DNA of 52,512 bases from contig JAAVAP010000015.1 in assembly GCA_014804005.1 (NCBI GenBank), forward strand, positions 1,989 to 54,500, read 5' to 3'. A program made the position numbers and the translations under genes. Positions 1 to 8,150 of the stretch are shown here, piece by piece. Source of the DNA: Treponema sp. (GTDB lineage Bacteria; Spirochaetota; Spirochaetia; Treponematales; Treponemataceae). Every line of letters begins with the position of its first letter. Position 1 is the stretch's first letter. The notes under the pieces were generated by a model. It was not told the origin of the DNA, searched no databases, and saw only the letters and a list, made by a program, of their open reading frames with translations.

Positions 1-132
1 TCGGCGGACGCGGACGCAAAGCAAAATGCCGCCCTGCCAATCCTGCCGATTGCGGCGGGCGTTGCGGCTTTGGCAGTCCTGCTCGCCGTGGTTCTGCTTG
101 CGGGCAAGAAAAGGAAATCCGGCAAGAAGTGA
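1..132 (+). CDS. C-terminal end of a membrane-anchored protein (partial, 5' end outside window)
   Basis: The frame is open from the window edge to a TGA at 130-132, giving 43 visible residues. They form a short Ala/Asp/Lys stretch, one hydrophobic helix of about 22 residues rich in Ala, Leu and Val, and a basic tail (GKKRKSGKK). A C-terminal membrane helix followed by a positive tail is the usual end of an exported protein anchored in the inner membrane with its bulk outside the cytoplasm. The catalytic or binding part lies upstream, so no function can be given. A hairpin-rich region follows. Confidence 0.6.
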   Translation, partial: SADADAKQNAALPILPIAAGVAALAVLLAVVLLAGKKRKSGKK

Positions 133-345
133 GTGACATGGCATGACTGGGGCGTTTTTGACCGCCGCACCTAAATCCGTGTCCGCAACTGTGACATGCC
201 CATGTCCGCGCCCGGTGCGCAAGCACGTCCCCGACGCGGACACGCTTTAGTCCCTGCCAGGGACGTGCACATGTCCGTGGCAGGGACTAAACGCAAAACC
301 GTCCCTGCCACGGACAAAACGCCGCTTTTTCAAGCCCGCGTCGAA
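133..345. other. Gene-free spacer with nested inverted repeats
   Basis: No coding signal. Two inverted repeats are present. The outer pair is 9 bp, 178-186 against 236-244 (CGTGTCCGC/GCGGACACG). The second is a perfect 14-bp pair, 246-259 against 278-291, whose 18-nt loop is itself nearly palindromic. A further copy of the CCCTGCCACGGAC motif lies at 302-315. No T-run follows either stem, so these are not classic intrinsic terminators. They may fold the end of the upstream transcript. Confidence 0.5.
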
Positions 346-350
346 TTTAT

Positions 351-499
351 TTGCGGAAATACGTAAAAATATTTGCGGAAATACGTAAAAATATTTGCGG
401 AAATACGTAAAAATATTTGCGGAAATACGTGTGCGTATTTCCCGAAATACTCGCACGTATTTGCGGAAATGCGTTTGCGTTTTTGCGGAAATAAATTCG
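351..499. repeat. 22-bp tandem repeat array (7 units)
   Basis: The motif TTGCGGAAATACGTAAAAAT recurs with an exact 22-bp period, with units starting at 351, 373, 395, 417, 439, 461 and 483. The first four are almost identical. The fifth begins TTCCCGAAAT and the last is cut short. The period is not a multiple of three, and no ORF with a ribosome binding site spans it, so it is read as non-coding. It ends about 60 bp before a second, unrelated tandem array. Confidence 0.85.
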
Positions 500-558
500 A
501 AAAAAACGCAGAAAAGTGCTCCATGCGCACATTTTTCTATAATTTGTCACATATTCCA

Positions 559-903
559 ACATTTACATTTAAGACTCTCTTCAATCACTGTTGAAGACCA
601 TCCGAAACGTACGTTAAAGATACTCTTTAATTGCGGTTAAAGACCATCCAAAACGTACGTTAAAGACACTCTTTAATAGCAATTAAAGATGTTCCAAAAT
701 TTATGTTAAAGACACTCCAAAATTTGCATTAAAGACCTTCTAACACTGTAATGAAAGAACTTCCAGCACGTACGTGAAAGGACCTCTGACACTTAAGTGA
801 AAGAAGATCTAACACTGTAATGAAAGACTATCCAACACGTACGTTAAAGAGGCTCTAACACTTACATGAAAGACGCTCTAACATTTACATGATAGAACGT
901 CTT
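559..903. repeat. 23-bp degenerate tandem array (15 units, strictly phased)
   Basis: Fifteen consecutive 23-bp units fill this interval exactly (559 + 23n). Unit positions 11-16 are usually TAAAGA or GAAAGA and positions 20-22 are TCT or TCC. Positions 3-10 vary but often carry the palindrome ACGTACGT (units 3, 5, 10, 13). The phase never slips although the sequence has diverged a lot. There are no unique spacers, so it is not CRISPR. The period is not a multiple of three and stops are frequent, so it is not a coding repeat. Confidence 0.85.
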
Positions 904-939
904 CTATAAATGCAGGATAAATCGCCTGAAAATCAGCAA

Positions 940-1000
940 TTAACATCAGCGACTGAAATTGCATCGCTGATGTTAATGCCGAGTTTCTTGCAGAAACTCG
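940..1000. repeat. Two adjacent hairpins
   Basis: The first is a perfect 13-bp inverted repeat, 940-952 against 964-976 (TTAACATCAGCGA and its complement). The second is a perfect 8-bp stem, 980-987 against 993-1000 (CGAGTTTC/GAAACTCG) with a five-base loop. Neither is followed by a T-run. They lie just downstream of the 23-bp array and just upstream of a longer hairpin. Confidence 0.6.
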
Positions 1001-1074
1001 CGTATTTATTGCGATTTTCGCTGGAAACTTCGCGCTACGCGCTTGTTGCGAAAACGCTTCGCTGCACAATCGCG

Positions 1075-1118
1075 TTTTCAACAACTCTCAAATCTGAAGA
1101 TTTGAGAGTTGTTGAAAA
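1075..1118. terminator. Long perfect hairpin, possible bidirectional terminator
   Basis: A perfect 20-bp stem (1075-1094 with 1099-1118) closes a TGAA tetraloop. The arms start with TTTT and end with AAAA, so on either strand the GC-containing core is followed by a run of U. It could isolate the accessory genes at 1.3 kb from the upstream repeats. The lack of a gene directly upstream on either strand makes the terminator role uncertain. Confidence 0.5.
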
Positions 1119-1326
1119 ATAAAGTACAAAAACGCGAGTTTTGGCGGAGCATCAAAAGGCTCTGCCAAGCGTGGCGAATGCAGTCGGCGGAGTTCCTCTT
1201 GCCGCTGTTGACGAACGTAACAATATATGATTAACTGAAATAATGCGCTGTAGTAACCATGATAACTGAATGTTACAATCGTGGAACTTCCGCCGTTGTA
1301 CTGAATTTGAGAGAGGAGGAACAAAA

Positions 1327-1890
1327 ATGAAAACATGGCAAAGATATGTCTTTATCCATATTCCGATTGGAATATTCTGCTGCATAATCAATTTCTGCGC
1401 AAAGAATGACGACAGGCCGCCCTATGCGAAATATCATCTGCTGCATGAATTTGAAAAAGACGAATACAGCGTGAAAGACCTTGTTACAGGAAGCAACTTG
1501 GGAGAACTCATTCTTCATAAAGAAGGCGACATGCTGTATTTTAATATTTTTGGAAAAGCGACTTCGGGAAAATTGATGATTGGGGAATATGGCACGTCTT
1601 ATGATTATGACGAAATTGGATTGCAAGGTTTCATAATAGAAAAAATAAAGAATAAGAATTTGGAGTTTTATGCGGGGAACGTCGGATATTGGTATTCTGT
1701 CGTGATTATGGATTTGGACGAATATGATTATGAGGAATATTACAAATCAGACAATAAAAAACGCTATCTCTTTTATTTGTTAAAGATCGGGGATTACAAT
1801 TTCTCTACAAAAGACGCCAGCGTATATGACGTGTATTCGGCATTCGGTTCATCCATGAGAGATATGAAATATGCGGCAATATTGGAATGA
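1327..1890 (+). CDS. Hypothetical protein with N-terminal hydrophobic segment
   Basis: 187 residues. I chose ATG 1327 because GAGAGGAGG lies directly upstream; the frame also extends further 5' without a ribosome binding site. Residues 7-25 are hydrophobic and Cys-rich and could be a signal or anchor segment. A basic/acidic soluble region rich in Tyr, Asp and Glu follows. No family is recognised. The gene is markedly AT-rich compared with the core genes of this window, as are the next three, which suggests a block of accessory DNA. It lies 30 bp upstream of another unknown gene in the same direction and probably shares its transcript. Confidence 0.65.
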   Translation: MKTWQRYVFIHIPIGIFCCIINFCAKNDDRPPYAKYHLLHEFEKDEYSVKDLVTGSNLGELILHKEGDMLYFNIFGKATSGKLMIGEYGTSYDYDEIGLQGFIIEKIKNKNLEFYAGNVGYWYSVVIMDLDEYDYEEYYKSDNKKRYLFYLLKIGDYNFSTKDASVYDVYSAFGSSMRDMKYAAILE

Positions 1891-1920
1891 AAGCGTCGCA
1901 TAAGTTTTTATTAGGGGAAA

Positions 1921-2502
1921 TTGACAACAGCATCATGCTTTCACGAAGCTGATAAAGGACGCGGGAAAACATATTTTACGAAAAACATGTCTTTTTCGGT
2001 TGTCAATGGCTTTATTGAAAATGCTGGAGGACTTAAAATAAAGAAAATTGAACATCCGTGCAATATGGTTTTCTTGGACATGAAAAATTCGAATGGAATA
2101 GACCGATGGTATGTTGACCTTGTGTACGATGACTTTATTTATAGCGACGGTTTCGTTGTGTATGAATACAGCTTTCCTGCGCCGTTCGAAAGCTTTGAAA
2201 TAGAATTCTATGAATGTGACGGGAATATATTGAAAAACAGGGAAAACATGTATTTTCAATTTTCAAAAACACACAGAGTGTATAACGATATTTTGGAGTT
2301 AGATGCGTTTTCATTTTCAAATGTTGATGTCCAAAAAGAAATTCAAGTAGTTTCTGAATATGCTAAAACATTGCATGCCAAACGGAGAAAACAAATAGAA
2401 TGCTGTTTGAAGGCTCTTGCTGTGCATAGCAGAGAACCTTTTGACATAAAAGATATCCCATTTCTTTTGAAAACAATCACCGATATTAAGGAATTGCTGT
2501 GA
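1921..2502 (+). CDS. Hypothetical protein (TTG start likely)
   Basis: 193 residues if translation starts at TTG 1921, which sits four bases after AGGGGAAA. An in-frame stop at 1912-1914 closes the frame just upstream. The first ATG is at 1987, without a clear ribosome binding site, and would give a protein 22 residues shorter. There is no signal peptide or membrane helix. The protein mixes beta-prone Tyr/Phe-rich stretches with a basic helical segment near residues 147-165. It is not recognised. Its stop codon overlaps the next start as GTGA (2499-2502), so the two are translationally coupled. Confidence 0.65.
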   Translation: MTTASCFHEADKGRGKTYFTKNMSFSVVNGFIENAGGLKIKKIEHPCNMVFLDMKNSNGIDRWYVDLVYDDFIYSDGFVVYEYSFPAPFESFEIEFYECDGNILKNRENMYFQFSKTHRVYNDILELDAFSFSNVDVQKEIQVVSEYAKTLHAKRRKQIECCLKALAVHSREPFDIKDIPFLLKTITDIKELL

Positions 2503-2771
2503 TTGATAATAAGAAAATATTGGCAAGACGTTTTGAACGCAAGGAGCGCGAACGGCAGTACAACGGCGGAGTCGCAAGCGAAGAATCTTCTCAAGAGGAC
2601 GCGGAGGAGCAGGAAGAGGAAAAGAATCCGTCGATTACGAACTCGCATTGGGAAAATGCAGACGGAGAAAAATATATGATCCTGAACGGAAAAGTTTTTG
2701 ATCGAAATGAAATACTCATGAAATTGGCGGAATTTCTTATTGAGCATTCTACCGTCATCATACCAAAATAG
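2499..2771 (+). CDS. Small hypothetical protein, GTG start, coupled to upstream gene
   Basis: 90 residues. The GTG start at 2499 overlaps the upstream stop (GTGA), typical of translational coupling, and no separate ribosome binding site is needed. Residues 1-20 are basic (KERERQ). Residues 28-43 are almost pure Glu/Asp/Gln. The last 45 residues look like a small folded domain (GEKYMILNGKVFDRNEI). There is no signal or membrane segment. With the preceding gene it may form a two-protein unit. No family is recognised. Confidence 0.6.
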   Translation: MIDNKKILARRFERKERERQYNGGVASEESSQEDAEEQEEEKNPSITNSHWENADGEKYMILNGKVFDRNEILMKLAEFLIEHSTVIIPK

Positions 2772-2882
2772 CTGTTATGAAAATGTATTTGGTATTGTTG
2801 GAAATGAATGAAAGCTGTAAAATGAATAGGGCGGAGGAATAGAATTTTGCTACACTTTCAAGGTTGGAGGGAAAATAATAAT

Positions 2883-3293
2883 ATGAGAAAAAGCACTTTT
2901 ATATTTGCGATTGTTTTCCTGTCTTTTTATTTGTTGGATAACGCGATTCTATGCTTTTTAATTTTTAAGAACATTGACTTTATGGAAGTTTATATATGTA
3001 GTATATTTATTGGAATGTTGCAAAGCTTGTACTTTTTGTTGAGATTGTCGAAAAAGCAGTTTTATTTCTTGTTTCCTTTTTATTATACATTGTGTTGCGC
3101 ATTATGTGTATTTTGCTTTCGATTTATATCGTTATTGATGTTCACGCATGAAATAAATTTGAAAGCTATTTTTGCAAGTTTATTTCACAACATCCTGGTG
3201 ACAGAATTTTTTTTACTTCCTGTCGTTATACTATCGTACTTTGAGGAGATTTTGTTATTCAAGATATTGCGAACAATTAAAATTGACGACTAA
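2883..3293 (+). CDS. Small integral membrane protein, four predicted helices
   Basis: 136 residues from ATG 2883 (MRKSTFIFA), which has GGAGG 12 nt upstream. A TTG at 2847 has its own GGAGG nine bases upstream and would add 12 residues, so both starts are possible. Four hydrophobic segments are visible (about residues 4-25, 31-50, 60-85 and 105-128), separated by short charged loops. It is rich in Phe, Leu and Ile and has very few acidic residues. No family is recognised. A perfect 10-bp hairpin (3281-3290 with 3299-3308) overlaps the stop codon. Confidence 0.65.
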   Translation: MRKSTFIFAIVFLSFYLLDNAILCFLIFKNIDFMEVYICSIFIGMLQSLYFLLRLSKKQFYFLFPFYYTLCCALCVFCFRFISLLMFTHEINLKAIFASLFHNILVTEFFLLPVVILSYFEEILLFKILRTIKIDD

Positions 3294-3437
3294 TTTGCGT
3301 CGTCAATTTGCGGAATGATTGCCGAATACACAAGGTGCATTCGGCGGCGCAGTTGCCTTCGTTGTACGGAATGAAAGTGCCGCCCGGAGAAGATGCCGGC
3401 GAATCAGCCGAATATATGGAAATAGGGAGTTTTCTTG

Positions 3438-3986
3438 ATGAATAAACGCATTGTTTTAATTTGCATTTTAGCCGCTGGAATTATTTCCTGCAAGAATGCG
3501 GACAGAAATCTGCGGAACGGCTGGGCTGCCTTTGATGACGGGCGGCATGAAGAAGCGGCGCGGCAGTTTGACATGGCGATTCGGATGGACGGACACGACT
3601 GGAACAAAGGCTATGCCCAAAAATGCCAGTCGTTGCGCGCGCAATATTTTTTCGACAAAATAACGAAGACGCAGTTTTTCACGAGTGTGCGTTCCGTCTA
3701 TGATGAGTGGTTTGAAAAAAATCCGAATGATGAGGCGCATATTGTTCCGTATGCTGTCCTTCTTTTTTTGACGGGCGAGGAAGAAAAATCAATTTCCCTG
3801 ATGCAAAGCGTGTACGACTGTCGCCATGACTACAATTTTGAAAATCCTGCAATCGCCGATGTGCACAATTTTTTTGCAGGAGTCGCAACTGGAAAAATCA
3901 GGAAAGAAGATTTTTCGGGCACGGTATATGAATTTTTATTTGACATTGCGGAAGATGAGTTGATAAACATTTTTGTCGGGCACTGA
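3438..3986 (+). CDS. Putative lipoprotein with TPR-like region
   Basis: 182 residues from ATG 3438, preceded by AGGGAG; a TTG one codon upstream is less likely. The N-terminus is a short basic signal followed by a hydrophobic core ending in GIISC, a spirochaete-type lipobox, so lipidation on Cys18 or Cys19 is expected. Residues 25-50 (GWAAFDDGRHEEAARQFDMA) match a tetratricopeptide helix pair, and a second repeat may lie near residues 95-125. TPR lipoproteins usually act as periplasmic scaffolds. It is followed by another lipoprotein in the same orientation 79 bp away. Confidence 0.65.
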   Translation: MNKRIVLICILAAGIISCKNADRNLRNGWAAFDDGRHEEAARQFDMAIRMDGHDWNKGYAQKCQSLRAQYFFDKITKTQFFTSVRSVYDEWFEKNPNDEAHIVPYAVLLFLTGEEEKSISLMQSVYDCRHDYNFENPAIADVHNFFAGVATGKIRKEDFSGTVYEFLFDIAEDELINIFVGH

Positions 3987-4065
3987 ACGCCATTTCGCTT
4001 GTCGAAATGCGGAAATTTTGTTATACTTCTATTTATTATTTTTTATCTTTATTTGGGAGTTCAAT

Positions 4066-5715
4066 ATGAACAAGACAACAAGGCTTGCGGCAGTTTTTGC
4101 ATTTTGCGCGCTTGCGTTCTGCGGGTGCTCGAAAAAAAAGGCGGACGCTGCGCAAGTAGACGAGCAAATGCTGGCACTGCTCGCGGAAGAAGCCGCCCAG
4201 CAGGTGGCGGAGGAAGTCCAGTATGAAAAAGTCGATAGCGTAATGATACTAACAGGCTGGACGCTTTATCGCGAGAACAGCGAGGGAAAGATGATCGCCT
4301 CGGCGGAAACGCGGGTGGGAGATTCCGTGTTTGTGTATTGCAAAAACACGGACGGCAAAGAGCCTGTTGAAAAGGAAGCTGTCCGCAGGCTTCAGAACGG
4401 CAAAGAAGAGCCGCTCACGTTCGTGCGCGTTTCGGTCGATGACGAAGACTATTGGACGCGGCCTATCTTCGTAGCAAAGCAGGCTTTACCGTGCGTGGCG
4501 ATAGATGAAGTGCGGCTCTTCTCGGCTCCCGACATTGCGACCATGACAAAAGCCGTCGTGGAGGAAGGCTCTGTTCTCGCGCAATCTTCCGCCGATTCGG
4601 AAAAAGATTTTGCATGCGTCTTTCTCTATGACGGAACAACGCCATACGGCAAAAGGTGGTTTGCATTGAAATCTCATGTTGATTCCAATCCCAATGTGGT
4701 CGAAAAGTACGCTACGCTGACACGCATTGAAGAACTTGGCGACAAAATCAAACCGGAAGTTAGTGATGAACTTCGACATCTTGTTTTAGAAGAATTTTCA
4801 AATAAATATGGAAAAGACGATTTCCCTGATTTGAAGAAAAAACATGGCACGATGCTCCGCAACGGAGGCTCGCTCAAAAAGCAGACGAATCTCGGAATGG
4901 AATGGGCGGCGGAAATCCCTGTGGGCACGGAACTTGAAATTCTTTCCGAAGAGCCTGTCAAGGCGGACTGGGTATGGAAGGGCGGCTCAAGCAAGGACAG
5001 GACATTCTACAAGGTGCGCTATCAAGGCAAAGAATACTTTGTGCTGACGAACGAATGCGCGCTTGGCGGACAATGTGCGGTTATCACAGGCGATACAGTT
5101 TTGTATGACAAGGATCGCTTTTCCACGTTCCGCAACGAAGTCCTTGAGCAAGGCACGCTCGTAGTGCTCACCGGCAGAATGTCAGACAGGTTAAACACAT
5201 ATCTTCGTGAAGTTATGTTCTACGACTCTAACGCTTCGGTTATCAGGACGCGGTGGATGTGGGGAGCAAACGAAAGCATGATGAATGATGATGTGAAGGC
5301 GGCTCAGCTTGTGGCACTTGCCAAGGCTGCAAAGGACGATGACATGAAGCGCGAATACTTGAGTCTCGCGTATGGCTTGAATCCCTACGAACCCATTAGA
5401 GAATATATTGAAGAGGTCGAAAGGCTTTTGTTCCCGCCGCCAATGACCTTTATCGAGTGGCAGGGAACACCACTCGCCCGTGTCACTTGTGGCGAGGACG
5501 AAAAGGTGAACGTGCGCGACGCTCCGAAAACAGGCAAAGTGCTAGGACAGTTAGATAATGAAGATATCGTTGGTGTCAGAATGGTGACCGAAGAAGAGGA
5601 CACAATCGACGGCGTAACGGCGCGGTGGTATAATATTGGTTATGGCGAAACTAAGTTAGTACTTGAAGGCTGGGTGTTCGGCGGCTTCCTTCGGTTTGAT
5701 GGGGGCGGGGAATAA
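4066..5715 (+). CDS. Large lipoprotein with C-terminal SH3-like domain
   Basis: 549 residues. I chose ATG 4066 because GGGAG lies six bases upstream and a signal peptide with lipobox LAFCGC follows at once; the frame is open further upstream without start signals. The mature protein begins with a Lys/Ala/Glu-rich linker. The last 80 residues carry an SH3b-type pattern (VNVRDAP, then GKVLGQL, then WYNIGY and EGWVFGGFL), a fold that often binds peptidoglycan or extracellular ligands. A second, weaker SH3-like stretch lies near residues 280-335. The same WY-I-EGW-FGG ending occurs in the exported protein at 51407-52174, so the two are probably paralogous modules. Confidence 0.7.
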   Translation: MNKTTRLAAVFAFCALAFCGCSKKKADAAQVDEQMLALLAEEAAQQVAEEVQYEKVDSVMILTGWTLYRENSEGKMIASAETRVGDSVFVYCKNTDGKEPVEKEAVRRLQNGKEEPLTFVRVSVDDEDYWTRPIFVAKQALPCVAIDEVRLFSAPDIATMTKAVVEEGSVLAQSSADSEKDFACVFLYDGTTPYGKRWFALKSHVDSNPNVVEKYATLTRIEELGDKIKPEVSDELRHLVLEEFSNKYGKDDFPDLKKKHGTMLRNGGSLKKQTNLGMEWAAEIPVGTELEILSEEPVKADWVWKGGSSKDRTFYKVRYQGKEYFVLTNECALGGQCAVITGDTVLYDKDRFSTFRNEVLEQGTLVVLTGRMSDRLNTYLREVMFYDSNASVIRTRWMWGANESMMNDDVKAAQLVALAKAAKDDDMKREYLSLAYGLNPYEPIREYIEEVERLLFPPPMTFIEWQGTPLARVTCGEDEKVNVRDAPKTGKVLGQLDNEDIVGVRMVTEEEDTIDGVTARWYNIGYGETKLVLEGWVFGGFLRFDGGGE

Positions 5716-5755
5716 AGGTGGCGGAATCCGCAAGACTCTTTCAAACGTTCTCTCA

Positions 5756-5877
5756 CGCCGCCGCATTTTTTGCGGCGGCGAAATTTATTCCAAAAGCTCG
5801 CCCAACGCGAAAGTGAGCAAAAAACAAAAATTTTTTGCTCGCCCAACGCGAAGGCGGGCAAAAAACAAAAATTTGAT
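5756..5877. repeat. Hairpin plus 41-bp tandem duplication in a gene-free stretch
   Basis: A perfect 10-bp GC stem (5756-5765 with 5771-5780) with a T5 loop follows the lipoprotein gene but lacks a downstream T-run. Next comes a 41-bp direct repeat, 5796-5836 and 5837-5877. Each copy starts GCTCGCCCAACGCGAA and ends in an A/T-rich tail, and each can fold on itself (GCTCGCC with GGCGGGC in copy 2). The spacer to the next promoter holds nothing else recognisable. Confidence 0.6.
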
Positions 5878-5978
5878 GCCTACCTCATGTGAAAATGCGT
5901 TCCGTCCGAACTGTGCCAAAAACTCGCCTTTTCTCGCCTATGCCTAAAATGCATATTTTTGAATAACAAACAAAGTAT

Positions 5979-6008
5979 TTGACATAACTCGTTTTTTTCT
6001 GCTAAAAT
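5979..6008 (+). promoter_or_regulatory. Sigma-70-type promoter for the 6045 gene
   Basis: TTGACA at 5979-5984 and TAAAAT at 6003-6008, separated by 18 bp. The start codon of the cyclophilin-like gene lies 36 bp downstream. Confidence 0.75.
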
Positions 6009-6044
6009 CAATCCATAAAGCATTTTTTTGTCGGGAGAAAATTT

Positions 6045-6473
6045 ATGAAAAAATTGTTTTCCGTAATCGCGCTCGTCTTTTTATTTTGCGGGGCTTTTTG
6101 CTTTGCGAAAGAGCGGGTGGTGAAAATTTCCGTTGGCGACGTAGAACTTGAAGGCGTGATTTTCGACACGGCTTTGGCGGAAGAAATCGCTGCGAAATTT
6201 CCGCTTTCGGTTTCGATGGTCGGCTTTGGCGGCCGCGAGTATTACGGCGCGATTCCATTCACGCCGAAAAATGCGGATGGCGGACAATTGCGTTTTGACG
6301 ATGGCGACATCACGTATTGCGCCACGAACAATACGCTTGCGATTTTCTATGCCCAAACCGACCGTCCCCATTTGACCATGCGCGTCATTCCGATCGGACG
6401 CGTCACTTCAGATTTGGCTGCGTTCAAAAAATTCGACGCAAGGGAAAAAATCACCTTTTCGTTTGAAAAATGA
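6045..6473 (+). CDS. Exported cyclophilin-like fold protein
   Basis: 142 residues with a clear signal peptide (residues 1-21, ending in CFA). The mature part fits the cyclophilin-like fold family: a short beta start, then FDTALAEEIAAKFPLSVSM, a GxREYYGAIPF segment, a GDITYC strand and a closing RVIPIGRV strand. In this family the aligned residues do not keep the prolyl-isomerase active site of true cyclophilins. It opens a run of four exported or membrane redox-type genes in the same direction; the DUF362 gene starts 19 bp downstream. Its substrate is unknown. Confidence 0.7.
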   Translation: MKKLFSVIALVFLFCGAFCFAKERVVKISVGDVELEGVIFDTALAEEIAAKFPLSVSMVGFGGREYYGAIPFTPKNADGGQLRFDDGDITYCATNNTLAIFYAQTDRPHLTMRVIPIGRVTSDLAAFKKFDAREKITFSFEK

Positions 6474-6492
6474 ATTCTTAAGGAGACATGCT

Positions 6493-7473
6493 ATGAAAAA
6501 AATTGTTTGGACAATGGCGGCGATGCTGCTGTTTGGAATTGCGTTCGCGCAGACGAAAGACGCTTCGCAAAAAAATGTGGGTGCGACAAATGTTGACATT
6601 TCGAAATTGCGAAATGCCACGCAGGACAAGGACGCGCCCACAGTGTATTTTTCGCGCGACATTTCTCCAGCGAGCATCGTCAAATTATACAAGGCGACCG
6701 GACGGGAACTCAAAGGAAAGATCGCGCTCAAAGTGATTTTTGAAGGCAGAAACACGCAGTACCTCGACCCCGCGCTGCTTTCCGACCTTGTAAAAGAGAC
6801 AAACGGAACTTTCATCGACTCGACCTATTTCACTGCACCGCGCGGAACTCCGGACGGCTCGCTCGCAATGGCGAAGGAGCATGGTTGGGACAAAATCGCG
6901 CCTTGCGAAATCATCGATGCAGATGGCGACATGGATTTGCCTGTGCGCGGCGGAAACGTCCTCAAATATTTCCGCGTGGGAAATGGCTTTGCACAGTATG
7001 ACGGCGCGATTGCGATTATGCTTTTTAAGCCGCACGATCTTGCGCAGTACGATGGAATGACAAAGGCACTTTCGATTCCGTTTGGCTCGCGCAGCGGAAA
7101 AGCGATCCTTCATTCGGGCGGCAAAAAAGAAACGCCTTATTATCCTGGCGACGGCGGCGAACAATTCAAACTTGCAGTTGCTGACGCGACCAAAGCCGTG
7201 AACGAATCGAAGCCGTGGGTTTACATCAATGTCTTGGCGGACATTTGCGTTGACGACAGTTGCCATGATGCGAAGCCACTTGGCAATATCGGCGTTTTGG
7301 CTTCCATTGATCCCGTGGCGATTGACCGCGCGGCATGCGACATGACGTTCGGGCAGGGAACGGAGGCCGAAGCCGCCGCTTGGGAAAAGTTGCACGGAGT
7401 GGACACCGTTCTGAACGCGGCGGAAAAAATCGGCGCGGGCAAGCAGCGATATCGAATCGTGGAAATACGATAA
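6493..7473 (+). CDS. Exported DUF362 domain protein
   Basis: 326 residues from ATG 6493, preceded by AGGAG seven bases upstream. A signal peptide (residues 1-19, ending in AFA) is followed by a DUF362 domain. Typical features are the early VYFSRDISP strand, the segment ending HSGGKKET, a Cys pair in the CVDDSCHDA segment, and the GNIGVLASIDPVAIDRAACDM block. DUF362 proteins are often linked to iron-sulfur or flavin proteins, but their reaction is not known. Here no extra ferredoxin domain is attached. Neighbours are a cyclophilin-like protein and a flavodoxin, both also exported, suggesting a periplasmic redox function. Confidence 0.75.
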   Translation: MKKIVWTMAAMLLFGIAFAQTKDASQKNVGATNVDISKLRNATQDKDAPTVYFSRDISPASIVKLYKATGRELKGKIALKVIFEGRNTQYLDPALLSDLVKETNGTFIDSTYFTAPRGTPDGSLAMAKEHGWDKIAPCEIIDADGDMDLPVRGGNVLKYFRVGNGFAQYDGAIAIMLFKPHDLAQYDGMTKALSIPFGSRSGKAILHSGGKKETPYYPGDGGEQFKLAVADATKAVNESKPWVYINVLADICVDDSCHDAKPLGNIGVLASIDPVAIDRAACDMTFGQGTEAEAAAWEKLHGVDTVLNAAEKIGAGKQRYRIVEIR

Positions 7474-7551
7474 TTCGTTTCGTTGAGAGGCGGTTAAAGT
7501 TTGCAACGAAACGTTTCCGCGAACTTTAATTTGTGTGCGTTATAAACGTGC

Positions 7552-7581
7552 TTGACGCGCACGTAAAAATTGAGTTACAAT
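7552..7581 (+). promoter_or_regulatory. Promoter for the flavodoxin gene
   Basis: TTGACG at 7552-7557 and TACAAT at 7576-7581 with an 18-bp spacer, upstream of the flavodoxin start at 7618 and its GGAGG. Confidence 0.6.
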
Positions 7582-7617
7582 TTTAAAAATTGCATTGAAA
7601 TTTTTTAGGAGGAAAAA

Positions 7618-8136
7618 ATGAAAAAAATTATTTTGGCGGTTGCGTTGACTTTTGCAATGTGCATGATGGCGAGCGCGAAAAGCGTGGTGGTTTATTTTTC
7701 TGCGGAATTCGGCGCAACGCGCGCGGTTGCCGAACAAATCGCGAAAATCACTGGAAGCGACATTTTGGAAATCAAGCCGAAAGTCGCCTACACCAAGGCC
7801 GATTTGAATTGGCGCGATTCAAATTCGCGGACGACGAAAGAATGCCACAATTTGGCGACGGTTCGTCCTGAAATGGCGGACACGCTTGACATCTCAGGCT
7901 ACGACACGGTTTACATCGGCTATCCGATTTGGTGGGGCGAAGCGCCGAACATTTTGTACACGTTCGTCGAAGGCGCGGATTTCAGCGGAAAGACAGTCTA
8001 TCCGTTCTGCACTTCCGGCTCAAGCGGAGTGGGCGCGAGCGCGAAAAACCTCGCCAAAAAAGCGCACGGCGAATGGAAGAGCGGCAAACTCTTTACGCGC
8101 AATGTGAGCGAATCTGAATTGAAAGGCTGGAAATAA
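7618..8136 (+). CDS. Exported flavodoxin-family protein
   Basis: 172 residues, starting after TTAGGAGG. Residues 1-20 form a signal peptide ending in ASA. The flavodoxin fold follows: VVVYFSAEFGATRAVAEQI matches the first strand and FMN phosphate loop, though the usual TGNT is replaced by EFGAT. YDTVYIGYPIWWGEAPN is the second FMN loop with its aromatic pair, and FCTSGSSGVGAS is the third. Flavodoxins carry one or two electrons through FMN. An exported one is typical of gut anaerobes. The DUF4405 gene starts 14 bp later, so the membrane protein may be its electron partner. Confidence 0.85.
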   Translation: MKKIILAVALTFAMCMMASAKSVVVYFSAEFGATRAVAEQIAKITGSDILEIKPKVAYTKADLNWRDSNSRTTKECHNLATVRPEMADTLDISGYDTVYIGYPIWWGEAPNILYTFVEGADFSGKTVYPFCTSGSSGVGASAKNLAKKAHGEWKSGKLFTRNVSESELKGWK

Positions 8137-8150
8137 ATTCGGAGGCGCGG

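Noticed and set aside
559..903. CRISPR array
   Set aside because: No spacers between units, units too degenerate, no cas genes in the window.
6685..7506. 273-codon minus-strand ORF
   Set aside because: Lies fully opposite the DUF362 gene. No ribosome binding site and biased composition of a reverse-strand shadow.
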